A DNA stretch of 64,000 nucleotides from Poriferisodalis sp965204195 (GTDB taxonomy: Bacteria; Actinomycetota; Acidimicrobiia; Acidimicrobiales; Poriferisodalaceae): positions 186,001 to 250,000 of the forward strand of contig NZ_OZ241975.1 in the NCBI RefSeq assembly GCF_965204195.1, read 5' to 3'. Shown here piece by piece: positions 1 through 7,989 of the stretch; positions within the stretch are counted from its first letter, which is position 1; every line of letters begins with the position of its first letter. The notes beneath the pieces were generated by a model. It was not told where the DNA came from and searched no databases. It worked only from the letters and a program-made list of their open reading frames with translations. The translations under genes and the position numbers were made by a program.

Positions 1-163
1 AGACGCCGTAGGCCGGCTCGCCCTCGGCCAAGGTCTCGACGATGTGGCGGGCCGCGGCCATCCGGCCGAGCGCGCCGGCGCTGAGGCGAACCTGCTCTCG
101 GCGGCGGGCAACCGCGACGACGTCGGCGACGGTGACGCCCGGGCCGTCCACTTCCACCGTCAT
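1..163 (-). CDS. hutH: Histidine ammonia-lyase, N-terminal fragment (cut by window edge)
   Basis: Only the first 54 codons are in the window, reading leftward from an ATG at 163 off the edge. The peptide begins MTVEVDGPGVTVADVVAVAR and runs through an LSAGALGRMAAAR segment to EPAYGV. That matches the start of the aromatic amino-acid lyase family, where this point leads into the conserved TGFG strand. Histidine ammonia-lyase deaminates L-histidine to urocanate with a self-made MIO cofactor; the Ala-Ser-Gly that forms it lies outside the window. It lies downstream of the IclR regulator on the same strand and across a divergent promoter from hutU, hutF and hutI, which makes histidine rather than phenylalanine or tyrosine the likely substrate. 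The assignment rests on the short fragment plus context. Confidence 0.85.
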   Translation of the reverse strand, partial: MTVEVDGPGVTVADVVAVARRREQVRLSAGALGRMAAARHIVETLAEGEPAYGV

Positions 164-170
164 GCCCGAG

Positions 171-238
171 GCTGAGCCGGCAGGCGAAGCCGTGGCCCGA
201 GCGGCCCGTGAGCGCAGCGAACCAGAGCGGGAAACAAC
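171..238 (+). repeat. Dispersed repeat family A, copy 1
   Basis: This 68-bp stretch between hutH and iclR matches 30543-30610 at about 64 of 68 positions. Its core (GGCCCGAGCGGCCCGTGAGC, then AGCGAAC and AGAGCGGGAA) recurs at 44476-44520 and, in variant form, twice at 45861-46038. The GGCC-N5-GGCC segment can form a short hairpin. All copies are intergenic. Confidence 0.8.
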
Positions 239-257
239 TGGCGATGCGCCGAAGCGT

Positions 258-995
258 TCATCGTTCGGTACCTCCAGCAGGAGTCGAAGGGACGGAGGAG
301 AACGCGGCCGACGTGGCGACGGCGGCTTCGACCACGGCATCGGCCGCCGTCTGCAGGCGGGTGCCGGTGAGCCGGTCCGCCGGGCCCAGCACGGACAGCG
401 CGGCGATCGCGCCGTCGGGGCCGTGGACGGGAGCGCAGACCGCCGTGACGTCGGGCTCGATGGCGCCGGTGTTGAAAACGGGCGCTGGACGGGCGTCGCG
501 GCCCAGGGGAGCGGCCTGCAGCGCCGCGCCCACGGCGGTGCCGTCGATCGGCACCGAGCGGCCCACCCAGCCGACGTGGCGGATCGCCCGGCGACCTTCG
601 ACCGTGGCGATGTAGACGGCAGTATCACCGTCGCGCACGGCCAGGTATGCGGATTCTTCGGTGGCTTCCACCAGCCGTTCGAGCTCTGGCCCCGCAGCGG
701 CCCGGAGCCGGGCGTAGGGACCGGATTGCAGCGACGCCAGAGCGGTGCGCACGAACGCCGGACCCACCGAGTACGAACCGGACGTGTCCTTGACGAGATA
801 GCCGCGGTCGGTCAGCACTCGCAGATGCCGCAGCGCCGTGCTCGCCGGCATGTCCGTGCGGGCGGCTGCCGCAGAGAGGCTGAGCTCGCCGTTGGTAACC
901 ACGGTGTCGAGCAGTTCCAGCACCCGTTCTGCGGAGCGCGATCGGTGCAGCGGAGACACAGCAGTAGTTTCACTATCTGAAATCACTTGCTGCAT
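258..995 (-). CDS. IclR-family transcriptional regulator of the hut genes
   Basis: A 245-residue protein with a winged helix-turn-helix at about residues 18-80 (SAERVLELLDTVV, then ASTALRHLRVLTDRGYL) and an IclR effector-binding domain after about residue 85. The ATG at 995 (MQQVISD) is preferred over a GTG at 1040, because the longer form would begin inside the palindrome at 1025-1040 and add a non-conserved leader. It is transcribed away from hutU with hutH downstream on its own strand, so it probably controls both arms in response to a histidine-pathway metabolite such as urocanate. Family and position are clear; the ligand is inferred. IclR proteins can be activators or repressors, and the sequence does not decide which. 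Confidence 0.88.
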   Translation of the reverse strand: MQQVISDSETTAVSPLHRSRSAERVLELLDTVVTNGELSLSAAAARTDMPASTALRHLRVLTDRGYLVKDTSGSYSVGPAFVRTALASLQSGPYARLRAAAGPELERLVEATEESAYLAVRDGDTAVYIATVEGRRAIRHVGWVGRSVPIDGTAVGAALQAAPLGRDARPAPVFNTGAIEPDVTAVCAPVHGPDGAIAALSVLGPADRLTGTRLQTAADAVVEAAVATSAAFSSVPSTPAGGTER

Positions 996-1024
996 ATTGA
1001 CAGCATAGGCCGAACCTCGGTAAC

Positions 1025-1040
1025 GTGCGGTGCACCGCAC
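1025..1040. promoter_or_regulatory. Perfect 16-bp palindrome, candidate IclR operator
   Basis: GTGCGGTGCACCGCAC reads identically on both strands. It lies in the 65-bp gap between the divergent iclR (start 995) and hutU (start 1061) genes, a typical place for an operator of a divergently transcribed IclR regulator. Binding is inferred. Confidence 0.6.
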
Positions 1041-1060
1041 ACCCGGCGTCGAGGTTGTCT

Positions 1061-2752
1061 ATGGCCACCAGCACAGAGCACGCCGCCAGCGCCCCGCCTG
1101 GCGGGGTGAGGGCTCCCACCGGCACGGCATTGACGTGCCGCAGCTGGCCCCAAGAGGCCGCCTTCCGGATGCTGCAGAACAATCTGGATCCCGAGGTGGC
1201 CGAGCGCCCCGACGAACTGGTCGTGTACGGGGGCACCGGCCGGGCGGCGCGCTCGTGGCCCGCCTTTCACGCCATGATCGGGGCGCTGACCGACCTGGCC
1301 GACGACGAGACCCTGCTGGTGCAGTCGGGCAAGCCTGTCGGCGTCGTCCAGACGCATGAATGGGCGCCCCGGGTGCTGATCGCGAACTCCAACCTGGTGC
1401 CCGATTGGGGCACCTGGGACGAATTCCGTCGCCTCGAGCATCTCGGCCTGACGATGTTCGGCCAGATGACTGCCGGGTCGTGGATCTACATCGGCACGCA
1501 GGGGATCCTGCAGGGCACCTACGAATGCTTCGGCGCCATCGCCCGCAAGCGCTTCGGGGGCTCGCTGGCTGGCACTCTCACCGTCACCGCCGGTCTGGGC
1601 GGCATGGGCGGCGCTCAGCCGCTGGCCATCACCATGAACGAGGGAGTCGCCCTGTGCATCGAGGTCGACCCCGAGCGGGTCGCTCGACGGGTGGAAACCC
1701 GCTATCTCGACGTGGTCGCCGACGACTACGCCGATGCGCTCCGCCGGTGCGACGAGGCCGTGCAGGCCCGCCGCCCGCTGTCGGTCGGACTGGTTGGCAA
1801 CGCAGCCGACTTGCTGCCCCGACTGCTGGCCGACGGCGTCGCGGCCGACATCGTCACCGACCAGACCTCAGCCCACGACCCGCTCACCTACGTGCCCAAC
1901 GACCTGTCGCCCGAGGCGTCCGAGGAGATGCGGCGCAACCAGCCCGACGAGCTCATACGCCGCGCCCGGTCGGCCATGGCCACCCACGTGGAGGCGATGG
2001 TGGGCTTCCTCGACGCCGGTTCGGAGGTGTTCGACTACGGCAACAGCCTGCGCGCCGAGGCCGAGCTCGGCGGCTACAGCCGGGCCTTCGACTATCCGGG
2101 CTTCCTCCCGGCCTACATCCGGCCCCTGTTCTGCGAGGGCAAGGGACCGTTCTGCTGGGTTGCGCTGTCGGGCGACCCGGCCGACATCGCCGCCACTGAC
2201 CGGGCCGTGCTCGAAGAGTTCCCCGACGACGAGCCGCTCAAGCGTTGGATCAAGCTCGCTGGCGAGCGAGTCGCGTTCCAGGGCCTGCCGGCGCGGATCT
2301 GCTGGCTTGGCTACGGGGAGCGCCACCGGCTGGGATTGCGCTTCAACGAGCTGGTCGCCTCAGGCGAGATCAAGGCCCCGATCGTCATCGGCCGCGACCA
2401 TCTCGACTCGGGATCGGTGGCTTCGCCCTACCGCGAGACCGAGGACATGGCAGACGGCAGCGATGCCATTGCCGACTGGCCGCTGCTCAACGCGATGGTC
2501 AACACCTCGTCGGGGGCGTCGTGGGTGAGCATCCACCACGGCGGCGGCGTGGGCATCGGCCGATCCATCCATGCCGGCCAGGTCAGCGTGGCCGACGGGA
2601 CCGATCTCGCCGCGCAGAAGCTGGAGCGGGTGCTGCTCAACGACCCGGGCACGGGCGTCATGCGCCACGCCGACGCCGGTTACGACCGGGCGTGGGACGT
2701 GGCCGCCGAGCGCGGCGTGCAGATTCCGTCCGAACGGCCGGCCGCGCAATGA
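1061..2752 (+). CDS. hutU: Urocanate hydratase
   Basis: Urocanase converts urocanate to imidazolonepropionate, the second step of histidine breakdown, using tightly bound NAD+ as an electrophile. The 563-residue product has the family's usual length. It shows the N-terminal NNLDPEVAERP and VVYGGTGRAARSW blocks, the NAD-binding GLGGMGGAQPLA segment, the PARICWLGYG segment that carries a conserved cysteine, and the C-terminal SIHHGGGVGIGRSIHAGQ block. The frame is open from 1025, but that start lies in the operator palindrome, so the ATG at 1061 (MATSTEH) is chosen. It is the first gene of the rightward hut operon; the deformylase homologue starts 25 bp downstream. Confidence 0.96.
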   Translation: MATSTEHAASAPPGGVRAPTGTALTCRSWPQEAAFRMLQNNLDPEVAERPDELVVYGGTGRAARSWPAFHAMIGALTDLADDETLLVQSGKPVGVVQTHEWAPRVLIANSNLVPDWGTWDEFRRLEHLGLTMFGQMTAGSWIYIGTQGILQGTYECFGAIARKRFGGSLAGTLTVTAGLGGMGGAQPLAITMNEGVALCIEVDPERVARRVETRYLDVVADDYADALRRCDEAVQARRPLSVGLVGNAADLLPRLLADGVAADIVTDQTSAHDPLTYVPNDLSPEASEEMRRNQPDELIRRARSAMATHVEAMVGFLDAGSEVFDYGNSLRAEAELGGYSRAFDYPGFLPAYIRPLFCEGKGPFCWVALSGDPADIAATDRAVLEEFPDDEPLKRWIKLAGERVAFQGLPARICWLGYGERHRLGLRFNELVASGEIKAPIVIGRDHLDSGSVASPYRETEDMADGSDAIADWPLLNAMVNTSSGASWVSIHHGGGVGIGRSIHAGQVSVADGTDLAAQKLERVLLNDPGTGVMRHADAGYDRAWDVAAERGVQIPSERPAAQ

Positions 2753-2777
2753 AGCCCAGCACACGAAGACACGCGAT

Positions 2778-3347
2778 ATGACCGTCCGGGAGATCCTCTT
2801 GATTGGCCATCCGGTGCTGCGTGAGACGGCCGCCGTCGTGCGGCCTGCCGACATTGCCGGTGAGCGTGTGCAGAGCATCATCGACGACCTCATCGACACG
2901 ATGCGCCACGCCAACGGGGCGGGCCTGGCCGCGAACCAGATCGGCGAGACGGACCGGATCGTCGTCATCGAGGTGAACGACAACCCTCGCTACCCCTACA
3001 AGCCGCCGATCCCCTTGACCGTCGCCATCAACCCCGAGCTGGAAGTGCTCGACGACGAGACCGTGGTGATCAATGAGGGCTGCCTGTCGGTGCCGCTGCG
3101 GGGCGACGTGGTTCGCTCGGTCAACCTGGGCGTCCGCTACTTGGACCGTGACGGCACCGAGCACTGCAGCACCGCACGCGGCCTGACCGCGGGTACCTGG
3201 CAACACGAGTGCGACCATCTCGACGGTGTGCTGATCACCGACCGTGCCGACCCGTCCACCCTGTGCACTTGGGACGAGTTCGAACAGCACCACCGTGACG
3301 CGTTCATCGAGCGCATCACCCGTTTCAACCAGCAGGTTGGAACATGA
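2778..3347 (+). CDS. Peptide deformylase homologue embedded in the hut operon
   Basis: A 189-residue metallohydrolase with all three deformylase motifs: GAGLAANQ (47-54), EGCLS (100-104) with the metal-binding Cys102, and HECDH (143-147) supplying two histidines and the catalytic glutamate. Classical deformylases remove formate from N-formylmethionyl nascent chains. The ATG at 2778 is chosen because upstream in-frame sequence overlaps hutU and shows no similarity. Its stop overlaps the hutF start by 4 nt (ATGA), so the two are translationally coupled. The pathway through HutF yields N-formylglutamate, which needs a deformylase, and no HutG is visible. This protein may therefore act on N-formylglutamate (inference). 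A housekeeping def that moved into the operon is the alternative. Confidence 0.9.
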   Translation: MTVREILLIGHPVLRETAAVVRPADIAGERVQSIIDDLIDTMRHANGAGLAANQIGETDRIVVIEVNDNPRYPYKPPIPLTVAINPELEVLDDETVVINEGCLSVPLRGDVVRSVNLGVRYLDRDGTEHCSTARGLTAGTWQHECDHLDGVLITDRADPSTLCTWDEFEQHHRDAFIERITRFNQQVGT

Positions 3348-4711
3348 CGGCGCATTACTGGTGCGAGCTGGCCTGGCTCGGCGGCCCCCGGGTCGCAGAG
3401 GGTGTGGTGATCGCTGTCGAGGGCGATCGCATCACGGCGGTGCGCGCTGGTGTGCCCGTCCGGCCCGAGGGCGCGGTGCCGCTGGAGGGGCTGACCCTGC
3501 CGGCATTGGCGAACGCGCACAGCCATGCGTTCCACCGGGCCCTGCGCGGCCGAACCCACGCGGGGCGGGGCAATTTCTGGACGTGGCGCGACCTGATGTA
3601 CCGGGTGGCGGGCCGGCTCGACCCAGACAGCTACGGCCGGCTGGCCCGGGCAGTGTTTGCCGAGATGGCCCTGGCCGGCATCGGCGTGGTCGGCGAGTTC
3701 CACTATGTCCATCACCGTCCCGGCGGGGGCAGCTATGACGATGCCAACGCCATGGGCGCGGCACTGGTGGCCGCGGCCCGAGATGCCGGCATCCGCCTGA
3801 CCCTGCTGGACACGCTGTATCTCCACGGCGGGCTCGACCGCGCGCTGGACAGCGGCTACGAGCCGCTGCGACCCGAACAGTCCCGCTTCAGCGACGGCAG
3901 TGCCGACCGGTGGGTCGCTCGGGTCGAGGAGTTGGCTTGCACGTTCTCCGGCCCGATGGTGCAGGTCGGCGCAGCGGTGCACTCGGTGAGAGCTGTCGAT
4001 CCGCCCTCGGTCAAGATGGCCGCGGACTGGGCACAGCAGCGCGGCGCCCCGCTGCACTTCCATGCCTCCGAGCAACCGGCGGAGAACGAGCAGTGTCTCG
4101 GCGTCCACGGTGTAACTCCCATCGACTTGATCGCGCAGGCCGGAGGGCTCGGCCCGATGACGACCCTGGTGCACGCCACCCATGCTGACGGCCGCGATCA
4201 GGCGTTGATCGGCGAGGCTGGCGCGCTCTGCTGTCTGTGCCCCACCACCGAGCGCGACTTGGCCGACGGCATCGGACCCAGCGCCCGCTTGGCCCGCCAT
4301 GGCGCCCGTCTGTGCCTGGGTTCCGACTCCCACGCCGCCGTCGACATATTCGAAGAGGCCCGCACGGTCGAAGGCGATCAGCGCGCCACGACGGGCGAGC
4401 GCGGCGTGTTCGCCGCCGATGATCTCGCCGCGATGGCCACCTCCGGCGGCTACGAGTCGCTCGGCTGGCCCGACGGGGGCAGCCTGGAGGCGGGCGCATT
4501 GGCCGACTTCGCGACGATCAGGCTCGATTCGGTACGGCTGGCGGGCACCGACGCCGAGACAGCGCTGGCCGCTGCGATCTTCGCGGCCGCTAGTGCCGAT
4601 GTGCACCACCTGGTGGTGGGCGGCACGACCGTCGTGCGTGATGGCCGGCACACGACGATCGACGTGGCGACGGAGCTGGCATCGGCCATCACGGAGGTCG
4701 TCGCGTCATGA
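3344..4711 (+). CDS. hutF: Formimidoylglutamate deiminase
   Basis: HutF hydrolyses N-formimino-L-glutamate to N-formyl-L-glutamate and ammonia. The 455-residue protein is an amidohydrolase-superfamily TIM barrel. It has the metal-binding HAHSHAFHRAL, the HutF-typical NFWTWRDLMYR, then HFHASEQ and HATH metal histidines, and GSDSHA with the catalytic aspartate. FWTWRDLMYR separates HutF from guanine or atrazine-type deaminases. The gene overlaps the upstream deformylase homologue and the downstream hutI by 4 nt each (ATGA), so the three form one tightly coupled unit. Its presence shows the five-step route via formylglutamate rather than direct HutG formiminohydrolase. Confidence 0.94.
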   Translation: MTAHYWCELAWLGGPRVAEGVVIAVEGDRITAVRAGVPVRPEGAVPLEGLTLPALANAHSHAFHRALRGRTHAGRGNFWTWRDLMYRVAGRLDPDSYGRLARAVFAEMALAGIGVVGEFHYVHHRPGGGSYDDANAMGAALVAAARDAGIRLTLLDTLYLHGGLDRALDSGYEPLRPEQSRFSDGSADRWVARVEELACTFSGPMVQVGAAVHSVRAVDPPSVKMAADWAQQRGAPLHFHASEQPAENEQCLGVHGVTPIDLIAQAGGLGPMTTLVHATHADGRDQALIGEAGALCCLCPTTERDLADGIGPSARLARHGARLCLGSDSHAAVDIFEEARTVEGDQRATTGERGVFAADDLAAMATSGGYESLGWPDGGSLEAGALADFATIRLDSVRLAGTDAETALAAAIFAAASADVHHLVVGGTTVVRDGRHTTIDVATELASAITEVVAS

Positions 4712-5886
4712 CTCTCGTGATCGACAACATCGGCGAGCTAGTCACCAATGACCCCGCGCTGGGGGATGGGCCGCTGGGCGTGGTGACCGATGCGTCGCTG
4801 GTGATCGACGGCGACACGGTGGTAGCGGTTGGTCCGTCGGGCGCCGTTGCCGATGAGCGCCTCGACGCTGGCGGCCGGTGCGTGCTGCCGGGATTCGTCG
4901 ACTCCCACACTCACTTGGTGTTCGCAGGCGACCGCTCAGAGGAATTCACCCGCCGAATGGCCGGCGAGCCCTACGACGGCGGCGGTATCCGGGTCACCAC
5001 CGAGGCCACCCGCGGCGCCGGCCGCGACACTCTGGCGGATTCGCTCGACCAGCGGTTGGCCGAGACGCACCGGGCGGGCACGACCACGGTGGAGATCAAG
5101 ACCGGTTACGGCTTGTCGCTCGACTCCGAGATCGAGCTTGCCTTGCTGGCCGCCGAGGTCACCCCCGAAGCCACGTTTCTGGGAGCCCACCTGCTGCCCA
5201 GCGAGTACGCGGGACGTGCCGACGACTACATCGACCTGGTGTGCGGGCCGATGCTGGACGCCGTCCGCGACCACGTCCGCTGGATCGACGTGTTCTGCGA
5301 GACCGGCGCGTTCAACGTCGAGCAGTCCCGGGCGGTGCTCGAGGCGGGTCGGGACGCCGGGCTGGGCCTGCGCGTGCACGGCAACCAGCTCGGCCACGGA
5401 CCGGGCGCGCAGCTTGCCGTCGAGATGGACGCCGCGTCGGTGGACCACTGCACCTACCTCTCCGACGACGACATCGAGGCCCTGGCCGGCAGTGACACGG
5501 TGGCCACGTTCCTGCCGGCCACCGACTTCTCCACCCGCCAGCCCTACCCGGATGCCCGGCGGGCCATCGATGCCGGGGTCAAGGTGGCGATGGCCTCGAA
5601 TTGCAACCCGGGCTCGAGCTACACGACGTCCATCTCGTTCTGCATCGCCATGGCAGTGCGCGACATGGGCATGACGATCGACGAAGCCGTCGCCGCAGTG
5701 ACGGTCGGCGGAGCAGTCGCGCTGGGCCGGACTGACGTTGGGCGGCTCACCAACGGCAGTCCGGCTCACGTGACCATCCTGGATGCACCCAGCCGCCACC
5801 ACCTCGCCTACCGGCCCGGTGTCCCCTTGATCTGGCGGACGCTGGGCGCCGACTACCGGCTCCCGCCCGCCGACGACCAGACGTGA
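4708..5886 (+). CDS. hutI: Imidazolonepropionase
   Basis: HutI opens the imidazolone ring of 4-imidazolone-5-propionate to give formiminoglutamate. The 392-residue amidohydrolase shows the metal HxH in DSHTHLVFAGDR, the substrate-binding GIRVTTEATR, HGNQLGHGPGAQLAVEM with the metal histidine, and SVDHCTYL. One oddity: at the position where the family normally has Asp in a (S/T)D-x-NPGS motif, this protein reads SNCNPGSS with Asn298 (codon AAT at 5599-5601). That Asp is generally a metal ligand, so activity may be altered. The rest of the protein is intact and the operon is complete, so it is annotated as functional with reservation. Confidence 0.93.
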   Translation: MTLVIDNIGELVTNDPALGDGPLGVVTDASLVIDGDTVVAVGPSGAVADERLDAGGRCVLPGFVDSHTHLVFAGDRSEEFTRRMAGEPYDGGGIRVTTEATRGAGRDTLADSLDQRLAETHRAGTTTVEIKTGYGLSLDSEIELALLAAEVTPEATFLGAHLLPSEYAGRADDYIDLVCGPMLDAVRDHVRWIDVFCETGAFNVEQSRAVLEAGRDAGLGLRVHGNQLGHGPGAQLAVEMDAASVDHCTYLSDDDIEALAGSDTVATFLPATDFSTRQPYPDARRAIDAGVKVAMASNCNPGSSYTTSISFCIAMAVRDMGMTIDEAVAAVTVGGAVALGRTDVGRLTNGSPAHVTILDAPSRHHLAYRPGVPLIWRTLGADYRLPPADDQT

Positions 5887-5910
5887 TCCCTGACTGAAAG
5901 AAGGACAGCC

Positions 5911-7389
5911 ATGACCAACTCCATCCCCAATCCGCCAATTCCAAATCCGACAGAGCACAACCAGTGGTACCCGTTCGCCAACCGGCCCCTGCCGCCTGAG
6001 GTGGACGGCCAAGCGGTCAACCCGGCCGTCATCCCCGTGTTCGACGCCGTGCCGCTGCCGTCCCACGCCCGCTTCGTGGTGGTGGGTGCCGGCGTGCACG
6101 GGCTGTCGAGCGCCTACCACCTGGCCATGTACCTCGAGCGCACCGGCAAGGGCTCCGGCAGCGACGTGGTGCTGATCGACAAGCAGGGCCCGGGGGCAGG
6201 CGCCACCGGGCTGGCCTGCGGCTGTGTCCGCAACATGTACATGACTGGGCCGCTGCACGCCATCCTGCGAGCCAGCGTCGAGGTGTGGGAATCCGACCCG
6301 GTGAATCTCGGCTTCCAGCAGGTCGGTTACGTGTCGGTGGGCGAGGTCAACCAGACCGACGACTACTTGAAGCTCCAGGCGTCCCAGGCAGCCAGCGGCT
6401 ACCCGTCCGACGTCTACATCGGTGCAGAGGCCCGCGCCTTCCTCACCAACCTGTGGCCCGACTTCAAGACCGACAACTGCGACGTGGTGCTGCACGAGCA
6501 CCGCTCCGGCTACGCCGGCACGCACCTGGCCGTGTGGGGTCTCGATCAGAAGTGCCGCCAGTGGGGCGTGCAGCGGGTGTACGGCGCCACCGTGACCGGC
6601 TACCAGTTCGACAACTCGGGCTCGGTCACCGCGGTCGAGACCACCCAGGGCTCGATCACCTGCGAGCAGGTCGTGGTGGGTGCAGGGGCATGGACGCCGA
6701 CGCATTGGGAATGGCTCGGCGGCCCCAGCCAGCTCGACGTGCTGTACCCCGACGGGCACGTCGAGGAGCAGATGGACATGTGGACCTACTGGCGGCTGCT
6801 CGAAGGAGAGGTCCTGCTGCCGCCCGGTGTCGATTTCCGCACCGCGCAGCACCGCGACTCGCCGGTGCTGCACGTCGAGCTCATGAACACACCGGTGTAC
6901 TCACCCGACGGCCGGTTCCTCAAGGACCACTTCTATTCGTACACGCGCTACGCCGCGGAGCGGGTGGGCGCACCCGGCCTGCAGGGCGGCACGATCCCGA
7001 TCAAGATCGGGCCGAGAGCAGCAGTGGAGCCCTACGGCCACCTGAACGACGAGTACCAGGCCGAGGAGTGGTTCGCCGACTACTACTGCGCCACGCTGGG
7101 CATGCTCTTCAAGCGGCTGGAAGACCTGCGGCCGTACTTCAAGGAACGCCGCAACGGCGGCATCGGGGCGTTCACGCCCGACAACGTGCCGGTGTTCGAC
7201 TACGTGGCCGACAACGCCTGGGTGATCGCCGATTCCAACCACGGGTTCAAGATGATCGGCGTGGGCAAACTCACCGCCGAGATGATGGTGCACGGCCAGA
7301 AGCCCGACGAGCTCAAGCCGTTCACGCTGGACCGCTACCGCACCGGCGGCACCTTCGGCGACCGCAACTCAAACTGCCCCTGGGTCTGA
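5911..7389 (+). CDS. FAD-dependent oxidoreductase of the glycine oxidase/sarcosine dehydrogenase (DAO) family
   Basis: A 492-residue flavoprotein with a dinucleotide-binding GAGVHGLSSAYHL at about residues 59-71, a GATGLACGCVRNMYM block after the first Rossmann strands, and a C-terminal FTPDNVPVFDYV...DSNHGFKM region typical of DAO-fold enzymes that oxidise secondary or N-methylated amines. A ribosome-binding AAGAAGG precedes the ATG. It follows hutI by 24 bp on the same strand, so it is probably the last gene of the hut operon. The substrate is unknown; an N-methylated histidine derivative or a related amino acid would fit the neighbours but is speculative. There is no signal peptide. A short GGGT/ACCC hairpin covers its stop codon. 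Confidence 0.82.
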   Translation: MTNSIPNPPIPNPTEHNQWYPFANRPLPPEVDGQAVNPAVIPVFDAVPLPSHARFVVVGAGVHGLSSAYHLAMYLERTGKGSGSDVVLIDKQGPGAGATGLACGCVRNMYMTGPLHAILRASVEVWESDPVNLGFQQVGYVSVGEVNQTDDYLKLQASQAASGYPSDVYIGAEARAFLTNLWPDFKTDNCDVVLHEHRSGYAGTHLAVWGLDQKCRQWGVQRVYGATVTGYQFDNSGSVTAVETTQGSITCEQVVVGAGAWTPTHWEWLGGPSQLDVLYPDGHVEEQMDMWTYWRLLEGEVLLPPGVDFRTAQHRDSPVLHVELMNTPVYSPDGRFLKDHFYSYTRYAAERVGAPGLQGGTIPIKIGPRAAVEPYGHLNDEYQAEEWFADYYCATLGMLFKRLEDLRPYFKERRNGGIGAFTPDNVPVFDYVADNAWVIADSNHGFKMIGVGKLTAEMMVHGQKPDELKPFTLDRYRTGGTFGDRNSNCPWV

Positions 7390-7401
7390 CCCACCCTCGC
7401 C

Positions 7402-7989
7402 TCAGGTGCTCGGTTCGGCGTCCTTGAGGGCTGCGTCGAGCAGCGCCCCGAGCCCCATCGATGCGGCAGTCTGGGTCAGGTCGGCTCGATCCAGCGTCGA
7501 GCCTTGCGTCCGCAGGATGCCCACGACATCACGCCACTGACGCTCTGAGACTTGCCCGCCTGCTTGGTACCACTCCAGCTTGCGCAGTACCTGCTCTGCG
7601 GGTGCCGTCACCCACAAGTGCTGTGGCGGATCTTCCTGCACCATGACGCGCCGACGATGTTCGATCTGGCGCCGGTCAAGCGGGCTGTCGCCGAGTACGA
7701 AGAGGTCCACTTTGAGTCCGGCTTCGTCGATGAGGTTGAATGAGGTGCCCTGTTCGATCGCCTGCTGAGCGGCTTCTGCGGGCACGTAGAACTCGATGCC
7801 CAACGTGTCAACGAGATCGTTGAATTGTTGGTGCTCGAGGCGGATTGCCATGTCTATGTCGATCGTGCCGCGCGGCTCGCCGAACATCGAGCTTGCGAGC
7901 GACCCGCCGAGGGCGTAGCTGATGCCGTGTCGTTCCAGGATTGCTGCCACTCGCAGAGCCAGCGTGATGGGATCGGTCACTGTGGCCAT
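7402..7989 (-). CDS. Nucleotidyltransferase-fold protein (toxin-like partner of a two-gene pair)
   Basis: A 195-residue protein with the minimal nucleotidyltransferase signature: GGS at 28-30 followed by DID at 44-46, then a third-strand acidic candidate in KVDLFVLGD. The region RRRVMVQEDPPQHLWVTAPAEQVLRKLEWYQAGG and the helical tail resemble AbiEii/DUF6036-type proteins found with small partners in toxin-antitoxin or accessory pairs. Its start overlaps the end of the upstream small gene by 13 nt, so the two are co-translated. The true function is unknown. Enzymes of this fold in such pairs transfer nucleotides to tRNA or proteins, but that is family knowledge, not shown here. Confidence 0.75.
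   Translation of the reverse strand: MATVTDPITLALRVAAILERHGISYALGGSLASSMFGEPRGTIDIDMAIRLEHQQFNDLVDTLGIEFYVPAEAAQQAIEQGTSFNLIDEAGLKVDLFVLGDSPLDRRQIEHRRRVMVQEDPPQHLWVTAPAEQVLRKLEWYQAGGQVSERQWRDVVGILRTQGSTLDRADLTQTAASMGLGALLDAALKDAEPST

Noticed and set aside
171..257. Small proteins starting in repeat A (for example frames reading MSAANQSGKQ or MSAANKSGKQ)
   Set aside because: The similar peptides arise from the shared repeat DNA at several loci, run into unrelated sequence and overlap real genes on the other strand; they are repeat translations, not a protein family.
4936..6873. Very long open frame on the minus strand (645 codons) across hutI and the FAD oxidoreductase gene
   Set aside because: It is antisense to two well-supported genes, is rich in His, Arg, Val and Gly as expected of a high-G+C shadow frame, and has no recognisable domain.
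7381..7401. Hairpin TGGGTCTGACCCA over the FAD oxidoreductase stop as a terminator
   Set aside because: The stem is only about five pairs and no T-run follows; the neighbouring gene is convergent and its end shows no matching structure.
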